This document shows, piece by piece, positions 51,401-63,816 of a DNA stretch of 64,000 nucleotides (position 1 is the stretch's first letter; every line of letters starts with the position of its first letter). The notes beneath the pieces were generated by a model that ran no database searches, was not told the DNA's origin, and was given only the letters and a program-made list of their open reading frames with translations. Source of the DNA: Rosa chinensis (Eukaryota; Streptophyta; Magnoliopsida; Rosales; Rosaceae); contig NC_037089.1 in assembly GCF_002994745.2 (NCBI RefSeq), forward strand, positions 87,940,347 to 88,004,346. The letters are read 5' to 3'. Made by a program: the position numbers and the translations under genes.

Positions 51401-52090
51401 TTCATTCTTGGGCACTTTTTTCTTTTCTAAATTAATGAGAAATAGAAATTAGAAATTGATTAATTCTGACACTACTTTTGGTGTTTCTTCAGTTTGGAGA
51501 AAGAAATTTTGGATCGTTATCTCGACGTTGTTTTGAAGGGTAACAAAGATGGATTGAAGGTACGATATGTGTTATGTGTTTAATAGACTTGAAAGAGAAG
51601 AACCAGAGCATCAGAGAAATAGTTGGAACATAATGTTAATATTTAGTACTGAAATAACTGTGGTTAATCTCCTTAAAAAAATGTGCTGAGGTTGTGAGTA
51701 ACTGAGTGGTTAAGCTTGGCCCACAAGTCATAATTATTTAAACTAGAAAAAGGACAATTATTAGAGAGAGTACAAGAAGTTTAATCTGGAATTATAAATT
51801 GAGTTCAAATGTTGTTTTCCTTGTGCTCTAACAGAAGTTGCGTTTGCGAATCGAAGATCCTCCTCGAAGAAAGCACATGGTGTATCTAGGTGGTGCAGTC
51901 CTTGCTGGAATCATGAAGGTACATGTCATTGATTGTTCTCTTTAGCACAGGTCAAGTTTGTGTATGATGTTATCTAAGAAACTTTCAATGGGGTGGTTAC
52001 TACCTGCAGGATGCTCCTGAATTTTGGATTACAAGGGAGGATTATCTAGAAGAAGGAGTTGCTTGTCTAAGCAAGTGTGGTCAGGCATGA
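48408..52090 (+). CDS. ARP2: Actin-related protein 2 (ARP2/3 complex)
   Basis: ARP2 is one of the two actin-like subunits of the ARP2/3 complex, which nucleates branched actin filaments in the cytoplasm. Fifteen exons: 48408-48449, 48543-48653, 48748-48882, 48970-49041, 49154-49232, 49465-49514, 49707-49810, 49920-49988, 50070-50133, 50473-50541, 50758-50841, 51016-51074, 51493-51559, 51835-51918 and 52010-52090. They join in frame to 389 residues, the usual ARP2 length. Actin-fold nucleotide-binding motifs are visible: [21 protein letters not shown] (phosphate 1 loop), [15 protein letters not shown] (phosphate 2) and [17 protein letters not shown] (adenosine loop). The ARP2-specific block [11 protein letters not shown] is present, and the C-terminus is [17 protein letters not shown]. 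No break is seen. A LINE tail and the Copia element lie just upstream and could affect expression. Confidence 0.97.
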
Positions 52091-53540
52091 CTTTCAAGGT
52101 CAGTTGCCACCCGCTTAGCTGTTTTGAGTAGTTGGGCTGTACAAGCAAAACAATGAGAGAGCAAGACATTATCATGTCAGATGGTCCTCTCAGTAGTACC
52201 ACATGGCTGGAAAATAGATAAGAATGTAGAAACTAATGGTGTTTGTGTGATAAGAATCGGCCAAGGCATTAAGAGTTATATCCTGATGGCTGGAATATAA
52301 AACAAACAAACAATGTAGAAATTATTCTGTATTTTTTAAATTTTAATTGTGGTTTGGCACAGTGAGGTTCAAGCTTTTGCTATATAACAGCTTGCACAGA
52401 GTTATAAATTAAGTGATTCGAACATGAATTTTCTGTGCGGTTAATATTCTTTCTGTTATGCCGAGATCCTTACTTTTCCGATGAATGGTTGTGTCTCTGT
52501 CCTTGCTAAGCCTGTATTTTGAATTTTGCAGCAGATCAGAATTTCTAGTTTTCTTTTCATGTGCACAGTAAATTTAAGATTTTAGGTACAGTGTTTACTC
52601 TAAATACTTGCAATTAAGACGTGATTACAGCAGTTCACCGATTATATTAACTGTAGAAGCATCTTCCTTCATCTAGATGAATTTGGTACAGAGAAACTGA
52701 GGAAAATGGGAAATGGATTAACTAAACAGCTCATCTATCATTAAAAATAAACCAAGGTAATCATCAAAAAAATAAAAATAAAACGATAAACTAATTTTCT
52801 TATATTTTACTTTCGCTGGAAACCAAATATCTCTCCTTCACGCATGTCACTGTGTCCGTTAAAAAGCAACCTAGTACTTAATGAGACGAAGTTTGCTGTC
52901 TTTTTACCTTTTTTTGTTTTTTGTTTTGTTTTAAATTGTTTTTGGACTGGTAAATTGGCGTTTTCGTATTCATCAGTTTATGGAAAGATGGTATATCTTG
53001 TTAAACCAAGTAAGAGAGTTTTGGAGGCCAACCCCACCCATAATGGATTCCTTGTCTGGTAGGTTAGGTCACAGTACCAGTAACCTACTCTCACCCATTT
53101 TCTATTTTTCTGCATACATTACTAAATGAAATGAAGACTCTGTCCAATAAACACCACTCTAAAACAGAACACCTGCAATTCCATATCATTTGCCAAAATC
53201 ATTCGTGTCATACATGCACCATCTGGTTTCAGATTTCAGACACAACTACCTATCCCTTTCACATTATATTAATCTTCTCAGATAAGTAACACAGCTTCAT
53301 TATAAGCAAGGCCCAGCCATTCACTTTCTATATTACAGCTCCCTAATTGAGTTCTGAGCATTCCCTTCAGTTATTTCGAGAACTATCTTCTTCTGCTTGC
53401 AAACATGGTTTGTTTTCTCAAAAGCAAAAGATGCATATTAAGATTATAAGTCATATATTGTGCATTTGTTTTCATTCCACTTTTCGAGCTTCCAATTCTT
53501 ACCAATCTTGCCTTTTGTTCTCTACTTTTTTTTTGACATT
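52091..53540. other. ARP2 3' region and ASFT promoter
   Basis: No supported gene. The first few hundred bases are ARP2 3' untranslated sequence. A possible leader exon of the acyltransferase gene ends at 53407 (AACATG/GTTTGT) and would splice to the acceptor at 53548 (GGTTCAG/GTTGTGG); this is unproven. Confidence 0.5.
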
Positions 53541-54969
53541 ATGGTTCAGGTTGTGGAAGCTGGAGATTCTGCTGCAATGAACAACTCCAGTGGGAATGTG
53601 TTCCAACTCAAAGTGAAGCAAGGAGAGCCAACTCTGGTTTCCCCTGCAGAAGAAACAGACAAGGGTTTGTACTTCCTCTCTAACCTCGACCAAAACATTG
53701 CGGTCACTGTTCGAACTATTTATTGTTTCAAGTCAGATGAGAAAGATAATAGCAAGGCAGGGGAAGTGATCAAGAATGCTCTCAAAAAGGTTCTTGTCCA
53801 CTATTACCCCCTTGCTGGGCGCCTGTCAATCAGCTCGGAAGGAAAGCTCATTGTAGATTGCACCGGAGAAGGAGCTGTTTTCGTTGAGGCAGAAGCAGAT
53901 TGTACAATAGAAGATATTGGAGACATAACAAAACCTGATCCGGAGACTCTTGGAAAGCTGGTCTATGACATTCCTGGTGCCAAGAACATACTAGAAGTGC
54001 CTCCTCTTGTGGCCCAGGTATGTAAACCTCTACCTCAACACACTTGATCATTTCTTTTCACCAAAATACAACACTTGGTACCTTACTTCTTATGACATTT
54101 AGGTGACAAAATTCAAATGCGGAGGGTTTTCTCTTGGCCTGTGCATGAACCACTGTATGTTTGATGGCATTGGGGCTATGGAGTTTGTGAACTCATGGGG
54201 AGAGACTGCGAGAGGTTTGCCATTAACAGTTGTTCCGTTCATAGACAGAAGCATACTCAAAGCACGAAACCCACCTAAGATAGAGCACCTGCACCAAGAG
54301 TTCTCTGAGATTATTGATGGCAATTCTAGCCTTAACTCTTCTGAAGTTGATGAAGACAAGATGCTGTATAGGTCCTTCTGTTTTGACACTGAGAAGCTCG
54401 AAAAGCTGAAAACTAAAGCCAGGGAAGACGGCGCTCTTGACAAGTGCTCTACATTTGAAGCCCTCTCAGCATTTGTGTGGAAAGCTCGGACTAGAGCCCT
54501 GAGACTCTTGCCTGAACAACAAATCAAGCTCTTGTTTGCTGTTGATGGGAGGCATAAGTTCAACCCACCACTCCCAAACGGGTACTTTGGGAATGGCATT
54601 GTGTTGACACATGCAATCTGTGAAGCAGGTGATCTGCTGGAAAAGCCACTGTCACATGCGGTTGGGCTTGTTCAAGATGCCATCAAGATGGTCACTGACA
54701 GTTACATGAGATCAGCCATTGACTATTTCGAAGCAACGAGAGCTAGGCCTTCTTTGTCCTCTACTCTTTTGATCACAACTTGGTCTCGGCTTTCATTTTA
54801 CACCACTGACTTTGGTTGGGGAGAGCCTATACTCTCAGGTCCAGTGGCTTTGCCGGAGAAGGAGGTGATCTTATTCCTGTCTCATGGGACAGAGAAGAAA
54901 AGCATTAACGTGCTTTTGGGTCTTCCAGCTTCTGCCATGAAGGTCTTTCAAGAACTGATGAATATGTAG
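53541..54969 (+). CDS. ASFT: BAHD acyltransferase, omega-hydroxyacid feruloyl transferase (ASFT/HHT) type
   Basis: Two exons, 53541-54017 and 54103-54969, give 447 residues. Family enzymes are cytosolic and transfer feruloyl groups from feruloyl-CoA to omega-hydroxy fatty acids or fatty alcohols, supplying the aromatic part of suberin and root wax. The catalytic HXXXD motif is HCMFD (about residue 170), in the context [20 protein letters not shown]. The structural DFGWG motif is near the C-terminus ([16 protein letters not shown]). The N-terminal block [25 protein letters not shown] and [18 protein letters not shown] match the ASFT/HHT clade closely. The first codon of exon 2 is GTG for Val and is not a start. 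The start at 53541 is the simplest choice; an upstream exon contributing only an ATG is possible. Substrate is inferred from clade similarity. Confidence 0.92.
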
Positions 54970-56220
54970 ATCAACAGCAAGAATTGTTTTTTCCTATGTA
55001 AGCTATTATATTTCGTGATTCACTACTACTTTGTAATGTGATGGTTTCTTATGGACTGCTGTTATGTTCTGATAAAAGATAGACGGTCCATGATGTTAAT
55101 AATTTTCTTCCGGGTGCTTAAATTGAGAGTCCTGGTATTTGTTCTGTTCTACTTATGTCAGTGGCTCCTAAATATGTTTTGTCCATTTCAAAAAGAAACA
55201 AATTCAAGCTATCTATGTTAGAGCAATCGAAGTGTTCCTAGACGATGTGGGAAACAGGACTTGGCCTAGATTACTTCTCTGATTTAGTACAAGCAATCTG
55301 AGACTGGTGAAGAGATGAGCCTCCATTGTCATGGGATGTAAGCACCACATTTGGAAGATATGTATACTTCATGAATGCTCTGTGAACTCAAGAGGCAAAG
55401 ACAGTTGAACTTTGGACTTGCCAATGCAATTTACCCAAAACACTTGGTCACTTGGACGTAGTACAATCAATCAAAAGCTAGCGAACGGAGAATCTCTTGC
55501 ACGATCGTGATAGTCTCTAGATTGATCTAGAAGTTTTTATATTGTAAATGTGACCAAATTGTTTGTCCATGTTTTTTTTTTTTTTTTGTCAAATGTAACG
55601 TGTTTTTTATGAGCTTTACGTGCATTACCTTATAAGGATCATAAAAAAAACATTAGAAATAACGGTCATACGATTAAAACCCGCCCTAATGCTGTGCGCG
55701 AGAGCCTCATGTTAAGAGTCGAATAGAAGTTTTATATGCAAAAGTCTTTTCTACCCTTATTACTTGAGTGAGCAGATAAACTTTCTAATTCGACTCTTAA
55801 CACACACTTGGGTGAGCAATAAAGTTTCTAAGTTGGATTTAGTGCAGAGTAAACAAGTTTTTCATTTTCTTCATAAGTTTAACTTGCAATATTTTTCATA
55901 TTCCAATAGTGTTTCTCTGCAAAAAAAAAAAAAAACAAAATTTCTACTATACACACATGTATGGCAAACATACAGGATTTGACAATGTATAAGCTATAAA
56001 TAAATAGTTGAGAGAGGAAGGCTATTTATAACATACACAGCGTCAAATTGTGTATTTATATCATTCATGCGTGTATAGATATAGATAGAACTTCCCAAGC
56101 AAAAATACTTTACTTTTGATATCACTCCAAAGTCCAAAGTAGATGGACCAAACTAGCTAGATGGACTTTTTGTAATTTTGGTTCTTTACCCTTCATAGAA
56201 AGGGTAGTTTAGGAAGTTTC
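54970..56220. other. Intergenic with a hairpin repeat, no gene
   Basis: Holds the ASFT 3' untranslated region, homopolymer runs near 55572-55587 and 55920-55935, and the inverted repeat at 55711-55801. No supported coding frame. Confidence 0.55.
55711..55801. repeat. Perfect-looking 91-bp hairpin repeat
   Basis: The left arm GTTAAGAGTCGAATAGAAGT (55711-55730) pairs with the right arm ACTTTCTAATTCGACTCTTA (55780-55799, extending to 55801) with two single-base bulges. The loop is about 50 bp and AT-rich. It may be a tiny MITE or a transcribed hairpin; nothing indicates a known microRNA. Confidence 0.6.
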
Positions 56221-57243
56221 ACATCCCACCGCCCTGTAATATCCAAGCCGAGGCCGAAGCCCCAAACTCAAAAACAAAAAGAAAACAACCCGCTAAGGCT
56301 TTAAGCCTTAAAGCCTTGGTCTTCGTGGTTTGGGAGAACCCGAGTCCGACTCCGAATCCAATTTGGTCTGCGTCGCCTTCGTTCCAACTGAACCCTACTT
56401 TCCGACCCAACATTGATTCCATGGTACAACTCCTCCTGCGCGCTACCTTTACCCGCCACTGATTGGCTCATTCCCTGGTAAGGTCACCACTCTTAAGCTT
56501 TAGGGCTTCAAATTCTTACCGCCTCTGTTTTTTATTCGGTTAATTTCGACTGACTCTAGGGCTCTAGCTGTACTCTCATGCAAACCCCACCATTGTATGT
56601 TACTTGAGAATTTTGAAATTCAAATAGCTGTTATAACCGGCTAGGTCTTGATAGGTTGGGATTGATTGTTTTAGTCATCGAATAATTTGGGAGACGGAAA
56701 CTGCTGTAAACAATTGAGGTTTGTAGTTTGTACGTTGGTAATGGAAAATTTGGAAGTCTGTGAATTGGCTTAAAGTATGTCGTTTGTGTTTCGCTCTACA
56801 AGTTGTTGCCATATTTGCAGACTTGTAGTGCGCAGGGCGTGAAAATTTGGGCGGTTATTACTTTCTACAAACATCTAAATATGTATAGTAAATTTATGTT
56901 GATTTATTAATGTTTGATTGTATTCTTTCTCAAAGTTTCGAGGGTGGACAGACGTCTTGCAAATTAAGTTTGAAACTTTGGTACTTAATATTTCCAGTTT
57001 TTCACTAGGCATGCAAGTATTGTATTTTTACAGTTTTCGCATAATGTTCTAAAATGTCATTTCTTGTAGGCTTTTTAAAGGCCTACAGGATTTAAAATCC
57101 AGATTCAGAGTTTATTAGTTCAAGTGATACTTGTTGAAATTTTAACACAGAAAACTGTGTTGTTCCTCTTCATCTAACCAAAGGTGGAAATTTGTTTTTT
57201 TTTATAGCTTTAATTGTTTTGCCGTTTCATGAAGGTTTCTCAG
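56221..57243 (+). promoter_or_regulatory. Leader exon and 5' intron of the CID gene
   Basis: A GC-richer block (about 56225-56477) ends at the consensus donor CCCTG/GTAAGG. The acceptor TTTCTCAG/TGTGAAG at 57243 lies 50 bases before the start codon. The intron is about 766 bp (56478-57243). A non-coding first exon followed by a long 5' intron is common in plant housekeeping genes. The minus-strand frame at 56219-56422 is an antisense shadow. Confidence 0.6.
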
Positions 57244-57293
57244 TGTGAAGCTCTGAACTGCAATCATTAGCTGGGCCAACTCTCGCTGCAGTC

Positions 57294-60200
57294 ATGGGAA
57301 GTGCATTCAATCCTCAGATTTTAGTGGAGAAGCTAGCCAAGCTCAACAGCTCCCAAGCGAGCATAGAGAGTATCCTTCTGATGAATCATATGCAAAGCAA
57401 TGTCTTCTTTAGCCTTTTATTTTCTATGGTTAAATTTAGACAGTCTCTGGACTTAGGGAGTGTGCCTGGTCTCTTCTCGTAGGACAAATTATCACCCTTC
57501 TGTTTCTTGACATCTCTTATGTAACTTTGGAATTTTGGTGTACCTATGAGGATTCTTAAACTAAAGTGGGTTTTTCAACCATTAGCAAATAACAATTTCA
57601 ATGAATTTTTTGACTTTTGAGTTTGTTTACCTGTTACTCTGTACTGTAGTTAATTGCTCAGTTGATATTTATACCTTTCTCTCAAGCCCACACACAGACA
57701 TGCGCGCACACACGTTATGAAATCCAAGTCAAAACTAGCAAATCTTGTTTCACAACTTGAGCTTTTGCATTTCTTTTTCTTTTCACATATGTTGGCAATG
57801 CTTGTTGTTAGTTTTGGTGTCAGTTACTTGGTGCCCCTAATTGGTGGTTTTCCTTAATGCCAATTAAGCTTTATCACATTGGTGCATTTTCCACATGAAT
57901 AAAGCAAGACAAGTTGTTGAAACTTGGGCCAGGCAATTTCATTCTTCTCCGCGTGAACAAAGATTGGCTTTTCTGTATCTTGCAAATGATATTTTACAGA
58001 ACAGTAGGCGAAAAGGTGCAGAGTTTGTTGGTGAGTTCTGGAAGGTACTTCCAGATGCTCTTCGCGATGTAATTGGGAGTGGAGATGAAGTTGGAAGAAA
58101 TGCGGCACAACGACTGGTATATCGCTGTGCAAACTGTTTATCTTAAACCTTTTAATGGAACAAAATAGATTTTAATCATGTATAATATATGTCTTTTTTG
58201 TTTCCTCTTTTCATCTTTACTCCATTTTATTTCAAAAATTTAGGATGAAGTTATTGCTGATGTTCTTTTTTCAATATTTTCTCTTGTAGATTAATATATG
58301 GGAAGAAAGAAAAGTGTTTGGTTCTCGTGGCCAAATTCTAAAGGAAGAGTTTGTGGGAAGGCAGTTGGAAAGTAATAATAGAAATGGGAAGCATTTGTTG
58401 GTTAGACCGGTAATTCAGATTGCATACTTATTTCTTTGGTCAAGCATTTTGTTGCAGTTTATGATTTGATTACTAATTTTGTGTATAAACAGCCTGCTGG
58501 AACTTCATTGGACAAGATCGTATCAGATTACCAAGCTATATATGGCCAGATGGATGAAGACACTATCTTGAGAAAATGTAAGAATGCTATCAACTGTCTT
58601 GAGAAAGCAGACAAGGAGGTTGGTGGTGATTTCAATTCAGGTATATCCCACACCTATATCTTCCATATTGCGCGTTAGATGGAAAGTAAACTGTAATTGG
58701 TTTATTAAGATTTTCACTGTCAATCCGGTTATGCAGTATTTTGTAATATGAAACAATAGGTTAGTAAACATATCTTTTCTAATGTTATTCAGAGAGGGAA
58801 AGAGAGAATCAATAAGGTCGAGTTTTTTGGGGTGCAATCCTGGGAGGACAGAGGTGGATTGGGTAAACTGACATAATAGAGGCACATTAATAAATTAACT
58901 GGCATATACTTGAAGTGTGTGTAGTATCTTTGAGAAGCTTGCTACTTGCCAGGAACATGTATGAGAATTTTGGTATATTAAAAACAGGACAGCTATGTGA
59001 AAGAGATGTTTGGAGTGGGGCACTGGGGATCAGAGAGCTCCTGGGGAAACTGGAGACTGAGTTTTATATTGGAATTGGAATTAAAAGGGTTGAGGTCTGG
59101 ATATCTAGTGGTTTGTAAAACTTATTTGCAACCAATGAACAAGTGTCATATCATGGTTCATTACATGCATTATCTCGCTTCTATGTATTGTATAGTTTGA
59201 TCACTTTGATGTGGATCATAGATTCACAGGTTAAATTTTGTTGTTGTTTTCATATGTTTATTGTCGTTGCACATTTTGTGGGTACGAACTCAAGCATATT
59301 ATATCATATAGTTAGTTTACCTGGAGCAACACAGATGCGTGACGACTCAATGTGATTAATGGTTTAGGGAGATCAATAATATCTGCAGCATCCTGCATTA
59401 AGAAATTTGTTGTATACTTGTATTACTTTTATGCTATTTTGAACTTAGTTGAGAGAGAGTGGCAATGTATCAAGGAGTCTAATTCTGCACCTTGTTTGGT
59501 AGTTTTTATTTATTTCTTTAAGAATTGTTTGTCTTTCGTGATAGTTAGTTTACCTGGAGCAACACAGATGCGTGACGACTCAATGTGATTAATGGTTTAG
59601 GGAGATCAATAATATCTGCAGCATCCTGCAATAAGAAATTTGTTGTATACTTGTATTACTTTTATGCTATTTTGAACTTAGTTGAGAGAGAGTGGCAATG
59701 TATCAAAGAGTCTAATTCTGCACCTTGTTTGGTAGTTTTTATTTATTTCTTTAAGAATTGTTTGTCTTTCCTGATAGTTAATACCACTGTAATTGAATTG
59801 GCATCTTCTGCTAGAAGTTTCTTGTTCTAAATTTTCTGTTTTGACTAGGGCAATTTCAAGGAGATACATTTGCACAGGAGGTACATGGGCAGCATGCCAT
59901 ACTAAGGGACTGTATTGATCAACTAACTGCAGTGGAATCATCAAGAGCTACTCTTGTGTCTCATCTGAAAGAGGCTCTTCAGGAGCAGGTTAGTCTACTG
60001 GCTCTTGTCAAGTTTAAGACATTAGAATTGCCATCAACTGTTTTGTGAGGCAAACTGACTTGGTTTTGTTACCAGGAATTCAAGTTGGATCAACTCCGAA
60101 ACCAACTTCAGGTGTGTAGTGCATATCAATCTAATTATGTGGAAGTAACGTAACTATCTGGATGTTATATAATTAATAGCCATCTGATTGAATTTTTAGT

Positions 60201-61075
60201 GTGTAAAGCATCATATCATTTGAAAAGAAATTGAGCTGATAAGTGGGTACTCCGTATGTATTGTTCTCCAGGCGGCACAGTTACAGTCAGAACAAGCCAG
60301 TAATTTCTGCCGTCAGTTAATGAGTAGCAGCAATAATTTGCAGCCGATAGACCAGAACTCAAAGGAAGCTCATACCTCTGCAGCACCTCACAGCTTTATG
60401 GCAGTGGGTAGAGAGCAATCAGCTCCAGTAATGTACACACAGCAGGTTCCTTTTACCGAAAAGTCTGGTCATGTGGAGGAAGATCCTCGCAAGTCTGCAG
60501 CTGCTGCAGTGGCAGCAAAGCTAACTGCATCAACGTCCTCAGCCCAGATGCTCTCTTATGTCCTCTCCTCTCTGGCATCAGAGGGTGTCATCAGCAATCC
60601 AACTAAAGGGTCTTCTGGTGATTATCCATCTGAAAAGAGACTTAAACTCGATAATGATAACCAATTGTCACCTTATGTTCCCCAGAATCCTAACCCATCT
60701 GCATCATCTCCCTTCTCACATTCTGAATCACTCCAGCTGAATGTGTCTACAACCAGCCAACAATATACTCCTACCTTGCCACCACTTCCCCCATCATCTC
60801 CTCCACCATTGCCACCGTTACCACCAGTATCACAATACCCAGTGTCCCAGTATTTGCAGGCTCCTGGATCAACAACTTCTGTATCTTTTAGTTATAGCAT
60901 GGCCCAGCCACAGACTTCCTCAGTGCCTGGTTATGCACCAGTAGGAGGAGCTCAAGTGAATGGGCTTCCACCTTTGATGGCACCAGCAAATCCTTATCAG
61001 AGTTTTCAGGGTTCAGATGGTAAATTTTACAACCAACAATCATCGATGCAATTGGCGCCAATGTCTAGGCAATGA
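57294..61075 (+). CDS. CID (CTD-interacting, ENTH/VHS-like) domain protein, RPRD type
   Basis: Seven coding exons: 57294-57369, 57869-58116, 58290-58409, 58493-58640, 59849-59988, 60076-60111 and 60272-61075, in frame for 523 residues. The N-terminal CID, an eight-helix fold that reads the phosphorylated C-terminal domain of RNA polymerase II, spans about residues 1-135 (MGSAFNPQILVEKLAKLNSS.., LSHWCIFHMNKARQVVETW, LAFLYLANDILQNSRRKG, FWKVLPDALRDVI, INIWEERKVFG). A predicted coiled coil follows (about 205-270), as in animal RPRD1/2 and yeast Rtt103 relatives. The tail is Ser/Gln/Pro-rich with a PPLPP cluster and ends QLAPMSRQ. Expected role is nuclear, in transcription elongation, termination or 3' processing. 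Intron 4 carries a 233-bp tandem duplication. The Arabidopsis counterparts are the At5g10060/At5g65180 type. Confidence 0.93.
59308..59773 (+). repeat. 233-bp tandem duplication in intron 4 of the CID gene
   Basis: Two direct copies, 59308-59540 and 59541-59773, each starting ATAGTTAGTTTACCTGGAGC, lie head to tail with only a few substitutions (for example GCATTAAG versus GCAATAAG and TCAAGGAG versus TCAAAGAG). The duplicated frames seen here are artefacts of the copy. It is recent and wholly intronic. Confidence 0.92.
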
Positions 61076-62053
61076 AATTGTCAGTTTCAGAAGGAAGGAG
61101 GCTCTTGCTGAAGTTGATAAAACCGTCGGGTGTTGCAAAAGTTTTGAAGCTTTCCTTTCTCTCTCTGTAGAGAGGGAACTTGATTGCTCGTGTGCTTCTG
61201 ATTACCTAGCTAGCTAATTAGATTTGCACATAGTAAATGTCTGTAATTTGTATTTTCAGAAGTCATTAGTTTGTGGATTTAGAACCTCCGTTCCCGGAGA
61301 ATAGGATAATAATGCAGTCGATCGGTTGAGATAGATGAGTTTAGACAACAGTTTCTGTAGTTTCTTGTGACCTATATAATATATTCCTTCTGTGATTCAT
61401 TTTCATTATATAGAAGTGATAATTTGTTGTTATAGAAGGACAAAATAGAAATTGATTAAGAATACGGGACGGTGGCGATGAAAGAGTCACGTGGCGGTGC
61501 GGATTTTGAAGAAACAGAGAGCATGTTTGCTGTTAATGAAATAAAGCGGTGGAAAGGGCAAGGGAGTCACCATTGTCTACTCGACTGTCGTATCTTCCTT
61601 CCTTTACCATGTGGAAATGGAAAGCCATGATAGTAGCCCAATCCCTTTGACCGTCAGGTCAAACTGATCTGACTCAGCTCACTTTGCCATATATGGTAAT
61701 GATTTGTTAACCAATTAAAGGACTATATCTTCTTGTCGAAAAATAAATATAAATAAAGGACTATATCTACAATTCTACATGCATTGGAATGAGGATCGGA
61801 TAAGGAGACAAAAAAGATGCAGATAAAATCATAAACTTAGCCCCACAGTATGTCCTAGTGCTGATTAGGACTTCGCATGCTGGCTTGGAAATGCTTAGTT
61901 TGTAATTCCTTCATACTTGAATTTGTCTCTTGTATAGTCCAACTTTTCTCATCACCATTCTCGGATCAAGAACAAGTGCACAAGCAAATTCGACTTCTAA
62001 CTCAACCTTTCATAAAACTAATCGCGGAGTTCTCCATAATTTGTTCTTCCAAG
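61076..62053. other. CID gene 3' region and intergenic DNA
   Basis: The first 300-400 bases are probably 3' untranslated sequence. The rest is AT-rich intergenic DNA with no supported gene. Confidence 0.55.
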
Positions 62054-63816
62054 TTCCAACTATGTCATAATTTTAGTCCTCAATCAATCAAGAGTTGGGC
62101 TACAAAGAAAAAGTCGACTTTTCTCTCTGCTAGAGTTTTTTCTCTAGCGGGGAAACTAATCGAGCTCTGATCTGATGGCAGCGGAAGAGACTATCGTGTA
62201 TCTAGTTGGGGCGAGGATGCAATCTAACATCTTTTTTTCTATGTATGTGGCCGTTTGCTCTCTCAAAAATCGGTGTCGCTTTAGTCGTTCTTCGCAGTGA
62301 TTTCCGGCATCTGGGGTTTGAAGGAGCGAGTTCTGATTCGTGAAGAGCAAGGAGGGATCCTTGTTTTCTAGTTCAAGGAGCAGGAGATGAAGGATCACGT
62401 CCTAAACAGAGGACCGAGGTTATTTAACAATTCAATGCTTCTCTTGGCGGATTATGACGGCATCCGTGATCTAGCGGAGGTTCCGCTCAATTCAATGGAG
62501 GTTTGGGTAACAGTGACAGGGTTGCGCATGGCTATGTAATGCCCGTGCCTTGACCTTACTCAGGAATGCCTTGGGACGCTTTGTAAGGTATGATCAAGCT
62601 ACATTGTAGAAGAAAGATCTCGTGCAAAGGATCCGGGTTGTGCATGATGTATGCTGCCATGTATGGGCTCAACATGCGTACTCATTTTCGGCGGAGGTGG
62701 CGGTGGACTTGGAGCTACGATAGGAGAAATGCCATGGCATTTGTCGAGGTTGTGGCTTCTTCGACCACAATCTGGGTAGTTGTGACAACGCTTTGACGGC
62801 GGCGGCTTCGGGGAGCACTGCTCCAAAGTTGGCAGCAGCGTTGGTGGCGGTTGACATGTCCAGAGACGAGTCATCGGGTCAGTATGAGGTGCTGCCTGCG
62901 GTGGGTTTGGGTCCGGAGTGGTGGACGGAGGAGGCTACGGCTGCTGGATGACTGGATCGGCGTCTTCGAGTTCTGGGGTGAAGCATGCGGCCGATTCAGA
63001 TTTCTCTGCTGGAAACCCTATTTTCAAAATAGGGTTTTCTGCTGGGCTGGGTGACAGTGGGCCTGAAGGTGGGTTGGGGGGACTGACTGTGGACTTGAGT
63101 AGTGAGTTGGATGGGGTGGTGGATGAGAATGTTGATAGGCCTGCTTCTAAGGTGGCACATGGATCTGATGCTGCTATTTACCCAAAGTTTTTGGGGGTGC
63201 GAAAATTTAGCCGTGGTGAATGGACTATGGAGAAGCGACACAAACCTACATTGGCAATGATACCTCATGAATTTCATCTTGGTGAACTTGTGGAGGTCTC
63301 GATTACTATTAAGAAGACTCTAAAGAAGAAGGGGTGGCCTAAGGGTCGTTCGAACAGGCCTAAGTCTCAAGATGGAGAGCTGGAAAGCAAGAAGACCAAC
63401 ATGATGCTGAGGTTGTTGGATGCTGAAGAGCTGTAGGTACTAACTCCGACTCCAACGGGAAGAAGAAGGTACATGTTTAGGGTTTCAACAAGATAAGACA
63501 TTCTGGACGCGAGCCTTAGCAGTAGGGGTAATTTTTATAAGTTTTTCTAAGACGTTTCTAGTTGATATTTGTACCATAATGGCGTGCTTGGAAAATTAGA
63601 CTACCTGAATATTTTTTCCTTAGAGGGCTAAATTATTCTTACTTAGGTTAGGCTTGCTATTCAGCGAGCGTCCCTTAGATTTTAATGAGTTTAATTGTGA
63701 CTTAGATAGGTTTATCCGATTTGTCATGAAATTTCTTATGTAAGTTCTGTTAGACTCTGACTTGATTATTAATAAAATCAATCATATTAAAAAAAAAATT
63801 CCAACTATGTCATAAT
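62054..63816 (+). mobile_element. LINE ORF1-derived retroposon with 18-bp target duplication
   Basis: The 18-mer TTCCAACTATGTCATAAT occurs at 62054-62071 and again at 63799-63816, and the insert (62072-63798, 1727 bp) ends in an A run. These are the hallmarks of LINE-machinery retroposition. The content is plant LINE ORF1-like, broken by stops and frame changes. In order it shows a start MAAEETIVYLVGAR at 62175; a DUF4283-like stretch (LLLADYDGIRDLAEVPLNSM then VWVTVTGL, about 62440-62530); a CX2CX4HX4C zinc knuckle (CRGCGFFDHNLGSC, about 62735-62780); and a Lys/Arg-rich tail (KKGWPKGRSNRPKSQ). No reverse transcriptase or endonuclease part is present, so it moved in trans or lost ORF2 before or during insertion. 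Confidence 0.85.
62918..63436 (+). pseudogene. Open remnant of the LINE ORF1 C-terminal region
   Basis: A 172-codon open stretch lies inside the retroposon in a frame different from the upstream zinc-knuckle part, so it is a fragment. It has a Ser/Gly-rich start and a basic C-terminus (KKTLKKKGWPKGRSNRPKSQ) like the nucleic-acid-binding end of plant LINE ORF1 proteins. The first ATG at 62918 is probably not a real start. It is not expected to act on its own. Confidence 0.6.
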
